This document shows positions 43,265 to 50,829 of a stretch of DNA of 64,000 nucleotides, piece after piece. The stretch lies in assembly GCF_031450785.1 (NCBI RefSeq), contig NZ_JARTWB010000001.1:1-64000 (forward strand), written 5' to 3'. Source of the stretch: Caballeronia sp. LZ062 (GTDB taxonomy: Bacteria > Pseudomonadota > Gammaproteobacteria > Burkholderiales > Burkholderiaceae). The translations under genes were made by a program, and so were the position numbers. The notes beneath the pieces are model-generated. The model saw only the letters and a list, made by a program, of their open reading frames with translations, had not been told where the DNA came from and made no database searches. The stretch's first letter is position 1. Each line of letters starts with the position of its first letter.

Positions 43265-43684
43265 TTAGTACGCGTACGAACCGCTGAGGCCGCTGTAACC
43301 GCCGGCCGAGTAGTCCACGCCTGCGCCCCCCTTCGTCGCACCGTAGCCATCGCCGGACGTGTAGCCGTTGCTCGTCGACGTCGTGTTGCTGCCGCCGACC
43401 GCACCCGAGAAGGAACCGCCCGCGCCGATCGCGGCGCCGCCGTTGTATGCGTACGAGCCGACTGCACCGACGCCCGCCGCCGTACCGCCAGCGGCGTAGC
43501 CCGATGCCGCGCTATTGGACGTCTGCGTGCTGTAGCCTTGACCGTTCGAACCCGACGAAGCCATGGAGCCGCCCGACAGCGTCACCGAGCTGCTGAAGCC
43601 CGCGCCGACGCTGAACGAGTCAGCCGCTTGAGCGTGGCCGATGAATGCTGCTGCGATCGCTACTGCCAGAAGTGCCTTCTTCAT
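43265..43684 (-). CDS. Phage-encoded exported Gly/Ser-rich protein
   Basis: This 139-residue protein has a Sec signal peptide (MKKALLAVAIAAAFIGHAQA). The remainder is almost entirely Gly, Ser, Ala, Thr and Tyr (FSVGAGFSSSVTLSGGS; SGLSGSYAY at the end). GAGG precedes the ATG. The low-complexity mature part could form a surface or amyloid-like layer, which is inference. Function unknown. Confidence 0.65.
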   Translation of the reverse strand: MKKALLAVAIAAAFIGHAQAADSFSVGAGFSSSVTLSGGSMASSGSNGQGYSTQTSNSAASGYAAGGTAAGVGAVGSYAYNGGAAIGAGGSFSGAVGGSNTTSTSNGYTSGDGYGATKGGAGVDYSAGGYSGLSGSYAY

Positions 43685-43736
43685 TTTTGTTTCCTCGTGA
43701 TTGCACGTGGCCGACGTGCGGCGGTTTGTGATTCCT

Positions 43737-43886
43737 TCAGTGAGCAGCCGGCCACTGGATGCGCTTCTTGCGCTCTGCCAGCTCCGCAATTCGACGGTCG
43801 ACACGCTCGTCAGCGCCACGGTTGAAAGCGACGACCGCGATGACGACGGCCAGCCAGATAAGCAGTACTACGTGATAGCTAGACAT
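43737..43886 (-). CDS. Small phage membrane protein
   Basis: A 49-residue protein with one N-terminal transmembrane helix (VVLLIWLAVVIAVVAF) and a basic cytoplasmic tail (RIAELAERKKRIQWPA). Weak upstream ribosome-binding sequence. Its position between other small leftward genes supports it. Confidence 0.5.
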   Translation of the reverse strand: MSSYHVVLLIWLAVVIAVVAFNRGADERVDRRIAELAERKKRIQWPAAH

Positions 43887-43909
43887 GTGGTGAGCCTTTT
43901 CGGGATCGT

Positions 43910-44098
43910 TTAGCGGGAAGCGCGCTTATGCAGTTCGGGCTGGTAGTGCCCGTTGTATTGCGGATGCAGCAGATACTTCGTTCCGAGGTTGCGGATCGAT
44001 ATAAGAAGTTTCGATTCGCGAACGGCAGCGTTTCGCTCAACCGGCGAAAGACCCGTCGGCATGTGGCGCAAATCTGTGTTTTTGGCCGGCGTTTGCAT
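43910..44098 (-). CDS. Small phage protein
   Basis: A 62-residue basic protein (MQTPAKNTDLRHMPTGLSPV; LLISIRNLGTKYLLHPQYNG). Its ATG overlaps the stop of the upstream 41-residue gene (TGATG), suggesting coupled translation. No family recognised. Confidence 0.5.
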   Translation of the reverse strand: MQTPAKNTDLRHMPTGLSPVERNAAVRESKLLISIRNLGTKYLLHPQYNGHYQPELHKRASR

Positions 44099-44223
44099 CA
44101 CAGCATCCCCTTGAAGACTGCACAGATAACCGTCGTCGTCATTCCAACCAGCGACAGCACGGTGATGGCCATGTTCAGCGCCTTCGCGGCGCTGATCGTA
44201 GAGTCGTCGATCACGCTGTTCAT
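44098..44223 (-). CDS. Small phage membrane protein
   Basis: A 41-residue protein with one transmembrane helix (LNMAITVLSLVGMTTTVICAVF). Linked by a TGATG overlap to the next gene. Function unknown. Confidence 0.5.
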   Translation of the reverse strand: MNSVIDDSTISAAKALNMAITVLSLVGMTTTVICAVFKGML

Positions 44224-44234
44224 TTAATCTGTCC

Positions 44235-44375
44235 TCATCCACCGGCCCGAGCGTCCGCGACGCCGGGTGCGATGATGTTTAATGCGTATTCACGCAGGAG
44301 ATGTTCGATAAGCGCACCGGCGCCACCGTGTGCGAGGCGCGTCAACTCGAGTAGATCGCTTGCCAGCCAGCTCAT
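44235..44375 (-). CDS. First small protein of the leftward early operon
   Basis: A 46-residue protein (MSWLASDLLELTRLAHGGAG) with a strong ribosome-binding site, AGGAGATAGCAA, before the ATG. It is the first gene after the leftward promoter at 44,499-44,526. Function unknown. Confidence 0.55.
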   Translation of the reverse strand: MSWLASDLLELTRLAHGGAGALIEHLLREYALNIIAPGVADARAGG

Positions 44376-44497
44376 TTGCTATCTCCTGTCCACTTGCCGG
44401 ACAGGAAGCCCTGAGTACAAGACACTGGATTTATCCCAATGCCCTGATCTCAGGGCTCCCGGTTCTCTCCGGTACGCTGCAAGAACCGCACAGGAGT

Positions 44498-44526
44498 AAC
44501 TATACGCGAACGCATAGTTGATGCAA
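44498..44526 (-). promoter_or_regulatory. Leftward early promoter (PL-like) with repressor operator
   Basis: The minus strand reads TTGCAT (44526-44521), a 16-base spacer, then TATAGT (44504-44499). The spacer holds CTATGCGTTCGCG, and the whole 44,498-44,519 segment is an imperfect palindrome AACTAT...ATAGTT. It matches the operator in the rightward promoter (TATGCATTCGCGTATAG) at 16 of 17 positions, so one repressor should control both. A related dyad follows at 44,529-44,550. Confidence 0.65.
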
Positions 44527-44582
44527 GCTATTTATTCGCAAATGAATAGATGAATACGCAGGGTTGCTAGGAAGGCGGACGC

Positions 44583-44607
44583 AAAAAAGCCCGCTCGCGG
44601 CGGGCTT
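44583..44607 (-). terminator. Terminator of the repressor/kinase operon
   Basis: Stem AAGCCCGC (44587-44594) / GCGGGCTT (44600-44607) with a five-base loop; on the minus strand a run of six U follows (A-run 44583-44588). It lies 21 bases after the stop at 44,628 and separates that operon from the PL-like promoter. Confidence 0.85.
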
Positions 44608-44627
44608 GAGAGGTTAGTTAGTTTGCG

Positions 44628-45509
44628 TTAAGCGGCTTCGAGCGCCCAATTTCTGACAGAAACGGCCAGCGCTCTTGGCGTCGTCTCGATTTCGAGGCCC
44701 AGGCCGCGTTGGCGAAGGTTCACATAAAGTAGGTCTAGCTCTTCGTCAATCTTGTTCTGCAAGGCTACGTCGTACGTGCCGTTCTCTGGCGGGCGCCAAA
44801 CAAACAATTTCCCGCGTTCGCTCTCGTCCACAACAGAACTAGCAGCGATGAGGCTCATACAAGGATGATCTGTATTTGCTTGGCGGTATATCTCGTCTTT
44901 GAACCAGACCGAACCGAACGCTCCAAATTTGCCAGGGCCGCGCAGCGGGATGTTGATGCTTATCTCCTTGTCGTCTCTTCCTCGCGCCGTCATCGGCTTC
45001 TTTTGTTCGATAGCTTTAGCGACATTCGGATCGAGACTCCAAAGGCTACGCAACGTAGCTGCAGCTGCTTCCTTATAGTTGTACCTTTCAGTCTTCTCGA
45101 TCGTTACTGTATCAACAGGGTCGAACTTCCCTATGGTCACGACTGATTCGAACAGTTGGTCGCAGACTGCTTCCGCAGATTCACCCTGGGCGAACTGCCA
45201 CTCCCCGATGGTTACGTGAGGACTTGGGCTATCGATCACACTCTTCGTGAAACGCTCGGCTACCAGCGCAAGAAGAAAGCCAAGGTTCTCGCGGGCTTTG
45301 GTTCCCATTAGGCACTCCACGGGCCGCATCGATGCCGTGAGTCTAAATACCGGTTTCCGTGCCCGCGTTGCTCGGAACACAACACCAATATTTAGGAATT
45401 CGCCCGTGTGCATGTTCAGATGAAATCTGACGGGCGCCCACTTTCCCTCCACCCACCGGTCGGGCATCTCGGCACTTCCAAAGAGGAGGGAAAATTCCGG
45501 GGAGCTCAT
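44628..45509 (-). CDS. DUF3037-like partner of the HipA-like kinase
   Basis: This 293-residue soluble protein has near its start WAPVRFHLNMHTGEFLNIGV, the type of sequence found in DUF3037 proteins, which are usually encoded next to HipA-like kinases. The rest (FRLTASMRPVECLMGTKARE; PLRGPGKFGAFGSVWFKDEI) is not recognised. Its ATG overlaps the kinase stop by four bases. It is probably a partner or substrate of the kinase. The family call is moderate because it is longer than typical DUF3037. Confidence 0.55.
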   Translation of the reverse strand: MSSPEFSLLFGSAEMPDRWVEGKWAPVRFHLNMHTGEFLNIGVVFRATRARKPVFRLTASMRPVECLMGTKARENLGFLLALVAERFTKSVIDSPSPHVTIGEWQFAQGESAEAVCDQLFESVVTIGKFDPVDTVTIEKTERYNYKEAAAATLRSLWSLDPNVAKAIEQKKPMTARGRDDKEISINIPLRGPGKFGAFGSVWFKDEIYRQANTDHPCMSLIAASSVVDESERGKLFVWRPPENGTYDVALQNKIDEELDLLYVNLRQRGLGLEIETTPRALAVSVRNWALEAA

Positions 45510-46348
45510 GCGAGCCCATTATACCGAGCGCGGATGATGTCACAAATGCGTTCGGCACGACTCGTCAAAAAACAGCCAAACGCTAGGCGATCATCTTCAA
45601 TCGGAATGAGGCACTTCCACCAATAGTGGAGCTCGGACTGCACCGTCTTGAGAACGGCTTCGTGCCGGAGTCCATGATGCTGCATCATACTTACGAACGT
45701 AGCAGGTGGCCTTGAGTCGAAAAGCTCCTCAAGCAAGCGGTTCCAGAAATCTCTGGCCGGTTCAAGGTCGCGCCTGATCCAATCCCGCGCGCCGCGGCTC
45801 ACGGCAAGGCGTCCGTGATCGAACAGCGCATATTTTTCCCGGCTAAGTCGATAGACGTTCCCGAGATGGCGGTCCGTGTGAGCAATCGTTTCATCGAACG
45901 TCACCGCGGCCGGGCATTCGGCCCAATTTCGCAGTTCCGCCCTGAGTAACTGACTGTCCTGGTCTGGATCTAGAGCCAAAGCGCCCTCTTCATGACCGAG
46001 TTCTCGAGTTCCAAATGCCGGGTAGTGAGTCAAACCTTTCTTGATCGCATCCTTCATCCAACCGGCAGGTTTCGGAACACTCGCTAGAGGAACCGGTATA
46101 ACGAAAGCGCTGTTCGGGGTCGGGAGCGTCAGAGCCTTGGCAAATACGAACGCTGTAATTTCGTTAACGAGCCCTCGCGAGTTGCCGCCATCATAGGGGT
46201 ACAGCTTCAGATAGCCCGTCATACCGCCGTGTTCCGGATGATGTATCCGCGCGATGTGAACGTGTTCGACGTTTCTTGACTTCGAATTCGGCATTCCGAG
46301 AGGCGCGATGTAAGACGCACGGTCGAGAAGCGAAACAATGTGGCCCAT
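45506..46348 (-). CDS. HipA-like kinase
   Basis: This 280-residue protein reads like the C-terminal kinase fold of HipA. Features in order: GYLKLYPYDGG with the ATP-binding Lys, LVNEITAFVFAKAL with the helix-C-type Glu, the catalytic loop ETIAHTDRHLGNVYRLS (Asp and Asn), and the metal-binding ALFDHGRLA. The N-terminal HipA domain is missing, as in short HipA_2-type kinases. It lies 14 bases after the phage repressor gene and overlaps the DUF3037-like gene. A toxin/antitoxin-like or defence role in the lysogen is likely but unproven. Confidence 0.7.
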   Translation of the reverse strand: MGHIVSLLDRASYIAPLGMPNSKSRNVEHVHIARIHHPEHGGMTGYLKLYPYDGGNSRGLVNEITAFVFAKALTLPTPNSAFVIPVPLASVPKPAGWMKDAIKKGLTHYPAFGTRELGHEEGALALDPDQDSQLLRAELRNWAECPAAVTFDETIAHTDRHLGNVYRLSREKYALFDHGRLAVSRGARDWIRRDLEPARDFWNRLLEELFDSRPPATFVSMMQHHGLRHEAVLKTVQSELHYWWKCLIPIEDDRLAFGCFLTSRAERICDIIRARYNGLA

Positions 46349-46362
46349 GCTCTGTCAGCGAA

Positions 46363-46809
46363 TCAACTTTTCTTTTTCAAGTCCGGATAGTCGTCCGCGC
46401 CAACCGAGGGAGGCGCGAGGGAGCGCACGAGGTCTGCCAGTCTTTCGAGAACTAGACTGGGCGTTCCATGCTGGTCCGCATCAAGGACGGCGTCGATCAA
46501 AGCCTGAGCGGACGGGCTCGGCCTCTTCTTCTGGCTATCGGTAGATTTTGACGGAACTTGAGACTCGCTAGCGTCGCCCGCGTACTTTGGTCCGCGGCCG
46601 GTGAGCAACCACTCGGTATTCACACCGAACTCACCAGCCAGCTTTGCTGCCGTCTTCGTTTCCGGGACGCCAACGCCCTTGAGGATTCGACTAATCGTTG
46701 GCTGCGGAACGTCAACCTTACGGCTGAGCGCGCTCTGATTCCGCCCCGCGGAATACTCCGGATGGGCCTTCATCAATTCATCGAGGCGGTCACCGACTGT
46801 CTTTTTCAT
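46363..46809 (-). CDS. Phage repressor (XRE family, CI-like)
   Basis: This 148-residue protein has an N-terminal helix-turn-helix (about residues 24-80: RNQSALSRKVDVPQPTISRI, KTAAKLAGEFGVNTEWLLTG), the pattern of phage CI repressors. The C-terminal part is short, Ser/Pro-rich then helical, and lacks the S24 self-cleaving peptidase domain. GGAGC precedes the ATG at 46809. It is divergent from the Cro-like gene and first in an operon with the HipA-like kinase. Confidence 0.85.
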   Translation of the reverse strand: MKKTVGDRLDELMKAHPEYSAGRNQSALSRKVDVPQPTISRILKGVGVPETKTAAKLAGEFGVNTEWLLTGRGPKYAGDASESQVPSKSTDSQKKRPSPSAQALIDAVLDADQHGTPSLVLERLADLVRSLAPPSVGADDYPDLKKKS

Positions 46810-46817
46810 GCTCCGGA

Positions 46818-46892
46818 CTATGCATCCACGAATAACGTGACGCAAATTTGTATCCATTCCCGTATTGACAAGTATGCATTCGCGTATAGAAT
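46818..46892 (+). promoter_or_regulatory. Immunity region: rightward promoter (PR-like) and operators
   Basis: On the plus strand, TTGACA (46865-46870), a 16-base spacer and TAGAAT (46887-46892) form a good sigma-70 promoter. The operator TATGCATTCGCGTATAG (46873-46889) fills the spacer. A weaker copy, TATGCATCCACGAATA, lies at about 46,819-46,834 near the repressor start and may mediate autoregulation. The predicted start is at about 46,899, adjacent to the Cro-like ATG. Confidence 0.7.
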
Positions 46893-46899
46893 CTTCCAT

Positions 46900-47124
46900 A
46901 TGAACACGTCAACCCCTACCCAGTTGCTTCGAGAGATAAAAGCTTCGACCGGGCTCAGCGAAGTGGCGCTTGCCGGTCGACTGAATGTCTCGCAGCCGAC
47001 CGTGAACCGAATCTTGAATGGAAACTCGGAATGCAAATCGGGCACTTTGCTGGAGATCCAAAAATGGCACAGCGCGCTTACGGGCGCTAAGGGTGGGTGC
47101 AGCGAGCGCTGCGTGGATAGGTAG
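46900..47124 (+). CDS. Cro-like regulator
   Basis: This 74-residue helix-turn-helix protein (LLREIKASTGLSEVALAGRL, NVSQPTVNRILNGNSE) is transcribed divergently from the repressor, as Cro is. The ATG lies only seven bases after the -10 element, so the mRNA may be leaderless; no Shine-Dalgarno is present. Confidence 0.75.
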   Translation: MNTSTPTQLLREIKASTGLSEVALAGRLNVSQPTVNRILNGNSECKSGTLLEIQKWHSALTGAKGGCSERCVDR

Positions 47125-47218
47125 AGTCATGTTGGTAACACTCGTGAAGAAGTGAGCCAACTTTAATGAACCAACAGTTCCGACGCATTCGAATCGTTCG
47201 GAATCGGGGAGAAAGCTG

Positions 47219-47524
47219 ATGAATACGCAGGATTCGACGACGGCGGAAGCGCCGTCGATCATCGTTGAACGGATGATCCAGGTTCGACTCGACAAGCGCC
47301 GCAAGCATGAAGTCGCGGAAAACGTCGGATGGGGGGTCGAGATGTTCGAGAAGGTTTGCAGTGGTTCCACCGGAGTGACGATCGACAGGATCGGTCCGCT
47401 TCTGAAGGAGTTTGGACTTGTAGTTTTCACGGAAGAGTATGCCGACTACCTGGCCCGAGGGAACGTCATTGGCTCGAACTGCCGCTGCGCACGAATGAAT
47501 ATGGGGGAGTGCGGGAGGAAGTAG
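47219..47524 (+). CDS. CII-like phage regulator
   Basis: This 101-residue protein has a CII-type helix-turn-helix (MIQVRLDKRRKHEVAENVGW, GVEMFEKVCSGSTGVTIDRI). Its position after the Cro-like gene and its size fit a lambda CII-type activator. GGGGAGAAAG precedes the ATG. The C-terminal tail carries a CRCARMNMGEC cysteine group of unknown meaning. Confidence 0.6.
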   Translation: MNTQDSTTAEAPSIIVERMIQVRLDKRRKHEVAENVGWGVEMFEKVCSGSTGVTIDRIGPLLKEFGLVVFTEEYADYLARGNVIGSNCRCARMNMGECGRK

Positions 47525-47619
47525 GGGCGCGGGGATGTAAGTCGTAACACGAGCAGCTTGCGTGGCAGGCCTCTTCTGTTCCGATTTAGTACTACTGACG
47601 CGTGTCAGCAGGAGATCCC

Positions 47620-47832
47620 ATGCAAAACAGTTTTCCGGTCCTTGTTCCGGGCGATCCGACGGCGGTGTTGACGCCGGCCGAACAAAAACAGATTCGCGAT
47701 ACGTTATGCAACATTGTCTTGCGTGGGCTGCGCTACCCGACTGAACTTTCCGACACGCGTTCGATGTTGTCGCGCGAGTTCGCAGAAATCAAGGCCGACT
47801 CGTCGAAGGCGGCGAAGGGGAAGGCATCGTGA
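47620..47832 (+). CDS. Hypothetical phage protein
   Basis: A 70-residue helical protein (MQNSFPVLVPGDPTAVLTPA; EQKQIRDTLCNIVLRGLRYP) with an excellent ribosome-binding site, AGGAGATCCC. It overlaps the next gene by four bases. Function unknown. Confidence 0.6.
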   Translation: MQNSFPVLVPGDPTAVLTPAEQKQIRDTLCNIVLRGLRYPTELSDTRSMLSREFAEIKADSSKAAKGKAS

Positions 47833-48026
47833 GCAACATGCTTCCCCAGGTGGACGCGAGCGCCATGCTCGATTACCACGAAACGATGCTCGACCGCGTT
47901 TCCGCCGCGTGCGGGCTGACGGCCGCCGAGCGCGCGCGTCTCATCGGCGCCAAGCAGTGCATTGGCTGCGGCGCATACCAAGACATCCACGGTGTTCTGC
48001 CGTGCGGTCATGACCACGACCTGTGA
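47829..48026 (+). CDS. Small phage protein with possible zinc-binding cysteines
   Basis: A 65-residue protein starting with GTG at 47829, overlapping the preceding TGA. The C-terminus has CIGCGAY and a later CGHDHDL, a C-x2-C...C-x-H pattern that could hold one zinc ion. No family recognised. Confidence 0.55.
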   Translation: MSNMLPQVDASAMLDYHETMLDRVSAACGLTAAERARLIGAKQCIGCGAYQDIHGVLPCGHDHDL

Positions 48027-48034
48027 GGTCATCC

Positions 48035-48712
48035 ATGAACGATCTGACGATGCTCGGCGCGCCGACGATGTCGAGCCGTGAAATTGCCGAGTTGGTCGAG
48101 TCGCGCCACGACAAGGTTAAACAGTCGATCGAGCGGCTTGCCGCGCGCGGCGTGATCGCTCTTCCCCCGTTGGGGGAATACCTCGACAGCCTCGGTCGGC
48201 GCGCGGCAGAGTACCGAGTCGTGAAGCGCGATAGCTATGTGATTGTCGCGCAGCTCTCGCCCGAATTCACAGCGCGGCTCGTCGATCGTTGGCAAGAGCT
48301 CGAATCGCGCGCGACGCAACCAGCTGTCAATCTCGACGATCCGGCATTCCTGCGCGGCGCGCTGCTTCAGTACACCGAGCGTGTCATCGCGCTCGAACAG
48401 AAGGTTGCGGAACAGGCGCCGGCCGTCGAATTCGCGCATGCGATCCGCGACACGAACGACGCGATCTCAATTGGGCAGATGTCGGCTGTTCTCGGCATCG
48501 GCCGGAATCGCTTCTTCGCACGTCTCCGCGCCGACCACATCCTGATGGCGGACAACCTGCCGTACCAGACCTATAAGGATCGCGGCTATTTTCGCGTGAT
48601 CGAGAGCGTCTGGATCGACGACGCCAAGGAGCCGCATCCGACGTTCAAGACGCTTGTGACGGGCCGCGGTCAGGTGTTCCTGCAGCGCAAGTACGGCGCC
48701 GAGGCAGCCTGA
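48035..48712 (+). CDS. Rha/antirepressor-type phage regulatory protein
   Basis: This 225-residue protein has an N-terminal Rha-like domain (MSSREIAELVESRHDKVKQS, YRVVKRDSYVIVAQLSPEFT) and a C-terminal phage antirepressor (KilA-C/ANT) domain (AISIGQMSAVLGIGRNRFFA, YQTYKDRGYFRVIES). GAGG lies upstream of the ATG. Because the repressor lacks a cleavage domain, an antirepressor like this may be the induction route; this is inference. Confidence 0.8.
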   Translation: MNDLTMLGAPTMSSREIAELVESRHDKVKQSIERLAARGVIALPPLGEYLDSLGRRAAEYRVVKRDSYVIVAQLSPEFTARLVDRWQELESRATQPAVNLDDPAFLRGALLQYTERVIALEQKVAEQAPAVEFAHAIRDTNDAISIGQMSAVLGIGRNRFFARLRADHILMADNLPYQTYKDRGYFRVIESVWIDDAKEPHPTFKTLVTGRGQVFLQRKYGAEAA

Positions 48713-48713
48713 A

Positions 48714-49889
48714 ATGGCTTTGGCTGACGTCATCCACATTCCCGAACAGCGCGCCGTCCAGGTCGAGGACGGGTTCACACGCATCGCTCACGGCATCCTC
48801 GAGGCGCTCGCGCTCGCAGACCTTGGGAAGCGCCACTACAAGGTACTGATGGTCCTGCTGCGCCAGACGTACGGCTATAACAAGAAGGCCGACGAGATCA
48901 GCTTGACCCAGTTCCGCGATAAGACAGGAGTCCTTCCGCCGAACGTTTCGACGGCGATCGACGAACTGGTCGAGATGCGCGTCGTCATCCGCACGCCGGG
49001 TAAGCATGCATTCTGCCTCGCTGTGAACAAGTCGTATGGGCAGTGGGCCGGCAAGGCGAAAGTCGATGTGTCCAAGCTTTGGGGTTATCGAAACGATAAT
49101 AGTGCTGTTATCGAAACGATAAGTGAGGGTTATCAAAACGATAACGATGGTGTTATCGAATCGATAACCACAATAGACAACGCCAAAAGAAAAGACCAAA
49201 AGACAACTCCAAAAGAAACCCTTTCGCGCTCGCTTCGCGAACGCTTTGAGATTTTTTGGACGGCATACCCGCGTAAGCGATCGAAGAAAGCAGCAGAGAA
49301 GGCATTTGCCAAGGTCAACCCGGACGAGCAGCTCTTCAACGACCTGATGAAAGGTCTGGAGCGGGCCAAGACTTCGGAGCAGTGGCAAAACCCGCAGTAC
49401 CAACCGCACGCAGGCACATGGCTGAACGACGGTGGTTGGATGGACGAATTCCAGACCGCGTACGACAACGCTGAACTTGCCGTGATCCGAGCCTTCAACC
49501 AGGCGCTCGGGGAGCGAGTCGGCACCGTGGACGAGGCGGCTTTCGTGGAGGCGCGCGCCGGCGCAATCCGCGCGTTCCTCGGAAAGCTGGCGGCCGATCC
49601 TCAAGCGTGGACGCGCTATTTCCCCGCCGTGCGCGACAAGGTCGAACTGCCGCCGCATGCCGGCTTCGATTACCTCATCAGCCCGAAAGGCTACGGCGAC
49701 GTGCGCGGACGCATGGCGATCAAGCGCACTCCGGACGGAACGCGCGTGCATGCAGGCGACTGGGACAAGTCTGCGAGCGGCATCAAGGCCAAGGCGGAGG
49801 AAATGGGCATCGCATTCGACGAAGAAGAGCCGGTGCCGGCGATCGCCGCGCGCGTGCGCGCCGCAATTGCGAAGCAGGAGGAACAGTGA
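48714..49889 (+). CDS. Phage replication initiator (lambda O-like)
   Basis: This 391-residue protein has an N-terminal winged-helix domain of the phage replication protein O type (DGFTRIAHGILEALALADLG; RHYKVLMVLLRQTYGYNKKA; PPNVSTAIDELVEMRVVIRT). A repetitive linker (YRNDNSAVIETISEGYQNDN) is encoded by origin iterons, and a C-terminal region with WTAYPRKRSKKAAEKAFAKV follows. It should bind the iterons and recruit a helicase. No helicase or loader gene is present downstream, so host DnaB/DnaC-type functions may be used. Confidence 0.8.
   Translation: MALADVIHIPEQRAVQVEDGFTRIAHGILEALALADLGKRHYKVLMVLLRQTYGYNKKADEISLTQFRDKTGVLPPNVSTAIDELVEMRVVIRTPGKHAFCLAVNKSYGQWAGKAKVDVSKLWGYRNDNSAVIETISEGYQNDNDGVIESITTIDNAKRKDQKTTPKETLSRSLRERFEIFWTAYPRKRSKKAAEKAFAKVNPDEQLFNDLMKGLERAKTSEQWQNPQYQPHAGTWLNDGGWMDEFQTAYDNAELAVIRAFNQALGERVGTVDEAAFVEARAGAIRAFLGKLAADPQAWTRYFPAVRDKVELPPHAGFDYLISPKGYGDVRGRMAIKRTPDGTRVHAGDWDKSASGIKAKAEEMGIAFDEEEPVPAIAARVRAAIAKQEEQ
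49084..49220. other. Prophage replication origin inside the O-like gene
   Basis: Four iterons of 16 bases, GTTATCGAAACGATAA or one-base variants, start at 49084, 49107, 49129 and 49152 (period 22-23, two helical turns). Each is a palindrome TTATCG/CGATAA around two central bases. An A-rich tract (about 49,168-49,220) follows, like the AT-rich unwinding region beside the lambda iterons. Confidence 0.75.
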
Positions 49890-50419
49890 AGCGCTCCGCA
49901 GCCCTGCATTACCCGGAAGGAACGACCCGCGTCGGTACGGCGCGCGTGCGAGAGGACCGCACCGTAGGTCCCGACTTCGCAAGCCGCGAGTTGATGCGCC
50001 GCACGGGTCAGCAGCCGAACAGCGAGTTCGACGACATAGCTTCTGGATACGACCCGTTCGGCGAGGTGCCGAAGGTTCCGGCCGTTAAGAAGAAGCCTGC
50101 GAAGTACCGCAACGCGAAATGCGAAATCGGCGGCATCAAGTTCGACAGCAAACGCGAGATGAAGCGCTGGCACGAGCTGGTGCAGATGCAGGCTCGCGGC
50201 GAGATCGCCGAACTGGAACTGCAGGTGCCGTTCGTCCTGGCCGAGCCGGTGGTGATCGCAGGCCGTAAGCGCCCGGCGCTGAGGTACGTGGCGGATTTCG
50301 TGTACGAGAAGGGCGGAGAGACGGTCATCGAAGACGTGAAAGGCCGGGTAACCGAGGGATACCGCATCAAGCGCCATCTGATGGCCGCGCGGGGATTGAC
50401 GATTGTGGAGATCAAATAA
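49886..50419 (+). CDS. DUF1064 family phage protein
   Basis: A 177-residue protein starting with GTG at 49886, overlapping the O-like gene's TGA. The C-terminal half matches DUF1064 (YRNAKCEIGGIKFDSKREMK; LELQVPFVLAEP; YVADFVYEKGGETVIEDVKG). The pattern of FDSKREMKRW, then D and EDVKG, resembles a nuclease-like core, so a DNA-processing role is likely. It is found in many temperate phages at this position. Confidence 0.75.
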   Translation: MKRSAALHYPEGTTRVGTARVREDRTVGPDFASRELMRRTGQQPNSEFDDIASGYDPFGEVPKVPAVKKKPAKYRNAKCEIGGIKFDSKREMKRWHELVQMQARGEIAELELQVPFVLAEPVVIAGRKRPALRYVADFVYEKGGETVIEDVKGRVTEGYRIKRHLMAARGLTIVEIK

Positions 50420-50829
50420 TGCGATGCACCGAGAACTACGCGCGCCAGGACCTAAGCGGACGCGCTCAGACTAAGCGGACGCACAAGGTCATGCCGCTGA
50501 GCCAGCGTCTTGTCCTCGAATCGTTGCGCCGCAGGCGCGAGGCATCCGTCGGCGCGGTCGCGGATGAACTCGACAAGTCGCGCGACGTGACGAAGCATGT
50601 ATTCACGACGCTCATGAAACAGGGCTACGTCGTGCAGACGCGAAAGATGGTCGTAACGGTGGGGCGCGGGCGCGAACCGGCGATGTACAAGTGGACCGGC
50701 AAGGCATTCCCGCCTTCGAGCGAGATCGCGCCGCGCGCAGACAGCGCCGATTACGGCCTGCCTCCTCATATCGCAGCACTGGTCGATGGCATGAAAGCGA
50801 TGTGTCTCGTCGGGAGGGCTGCAGCATGA
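50419..50829 (+). CDS. Winged-helix phage protein
   Basis: A 136-residue basic protein with a MarR-like winged helix (QRLVLESLRRRREASVGAVA; DELDKSRDVTKHVFTTLMKQ; VVTVGRGREPAMYKW). It may bind DNA. One-base overlap with the upstream gene's stop and a four-base overlap downstream place it in the rightward early operon. Confidence 0.6.
   Translation: MRCTENYARQDLSGRAQTKRTHKVMPLSQRLVLESLRRRREASVGAVADELDKSRDVTKHVFTTLMKQGYVVQTRKMVVTVGRGREPAMYKWTGKAFPPSSEIAPRADSADYGLPPHIAALVDGMKAMCLVGRAAA

Noticed and set aside
49084..49167. CRISPR array
   Set aside because: Four palindromic 16-base repeats with 6-7-base spacers inside a replication gene are iterons; spacers are far too short and no cas genes exist.
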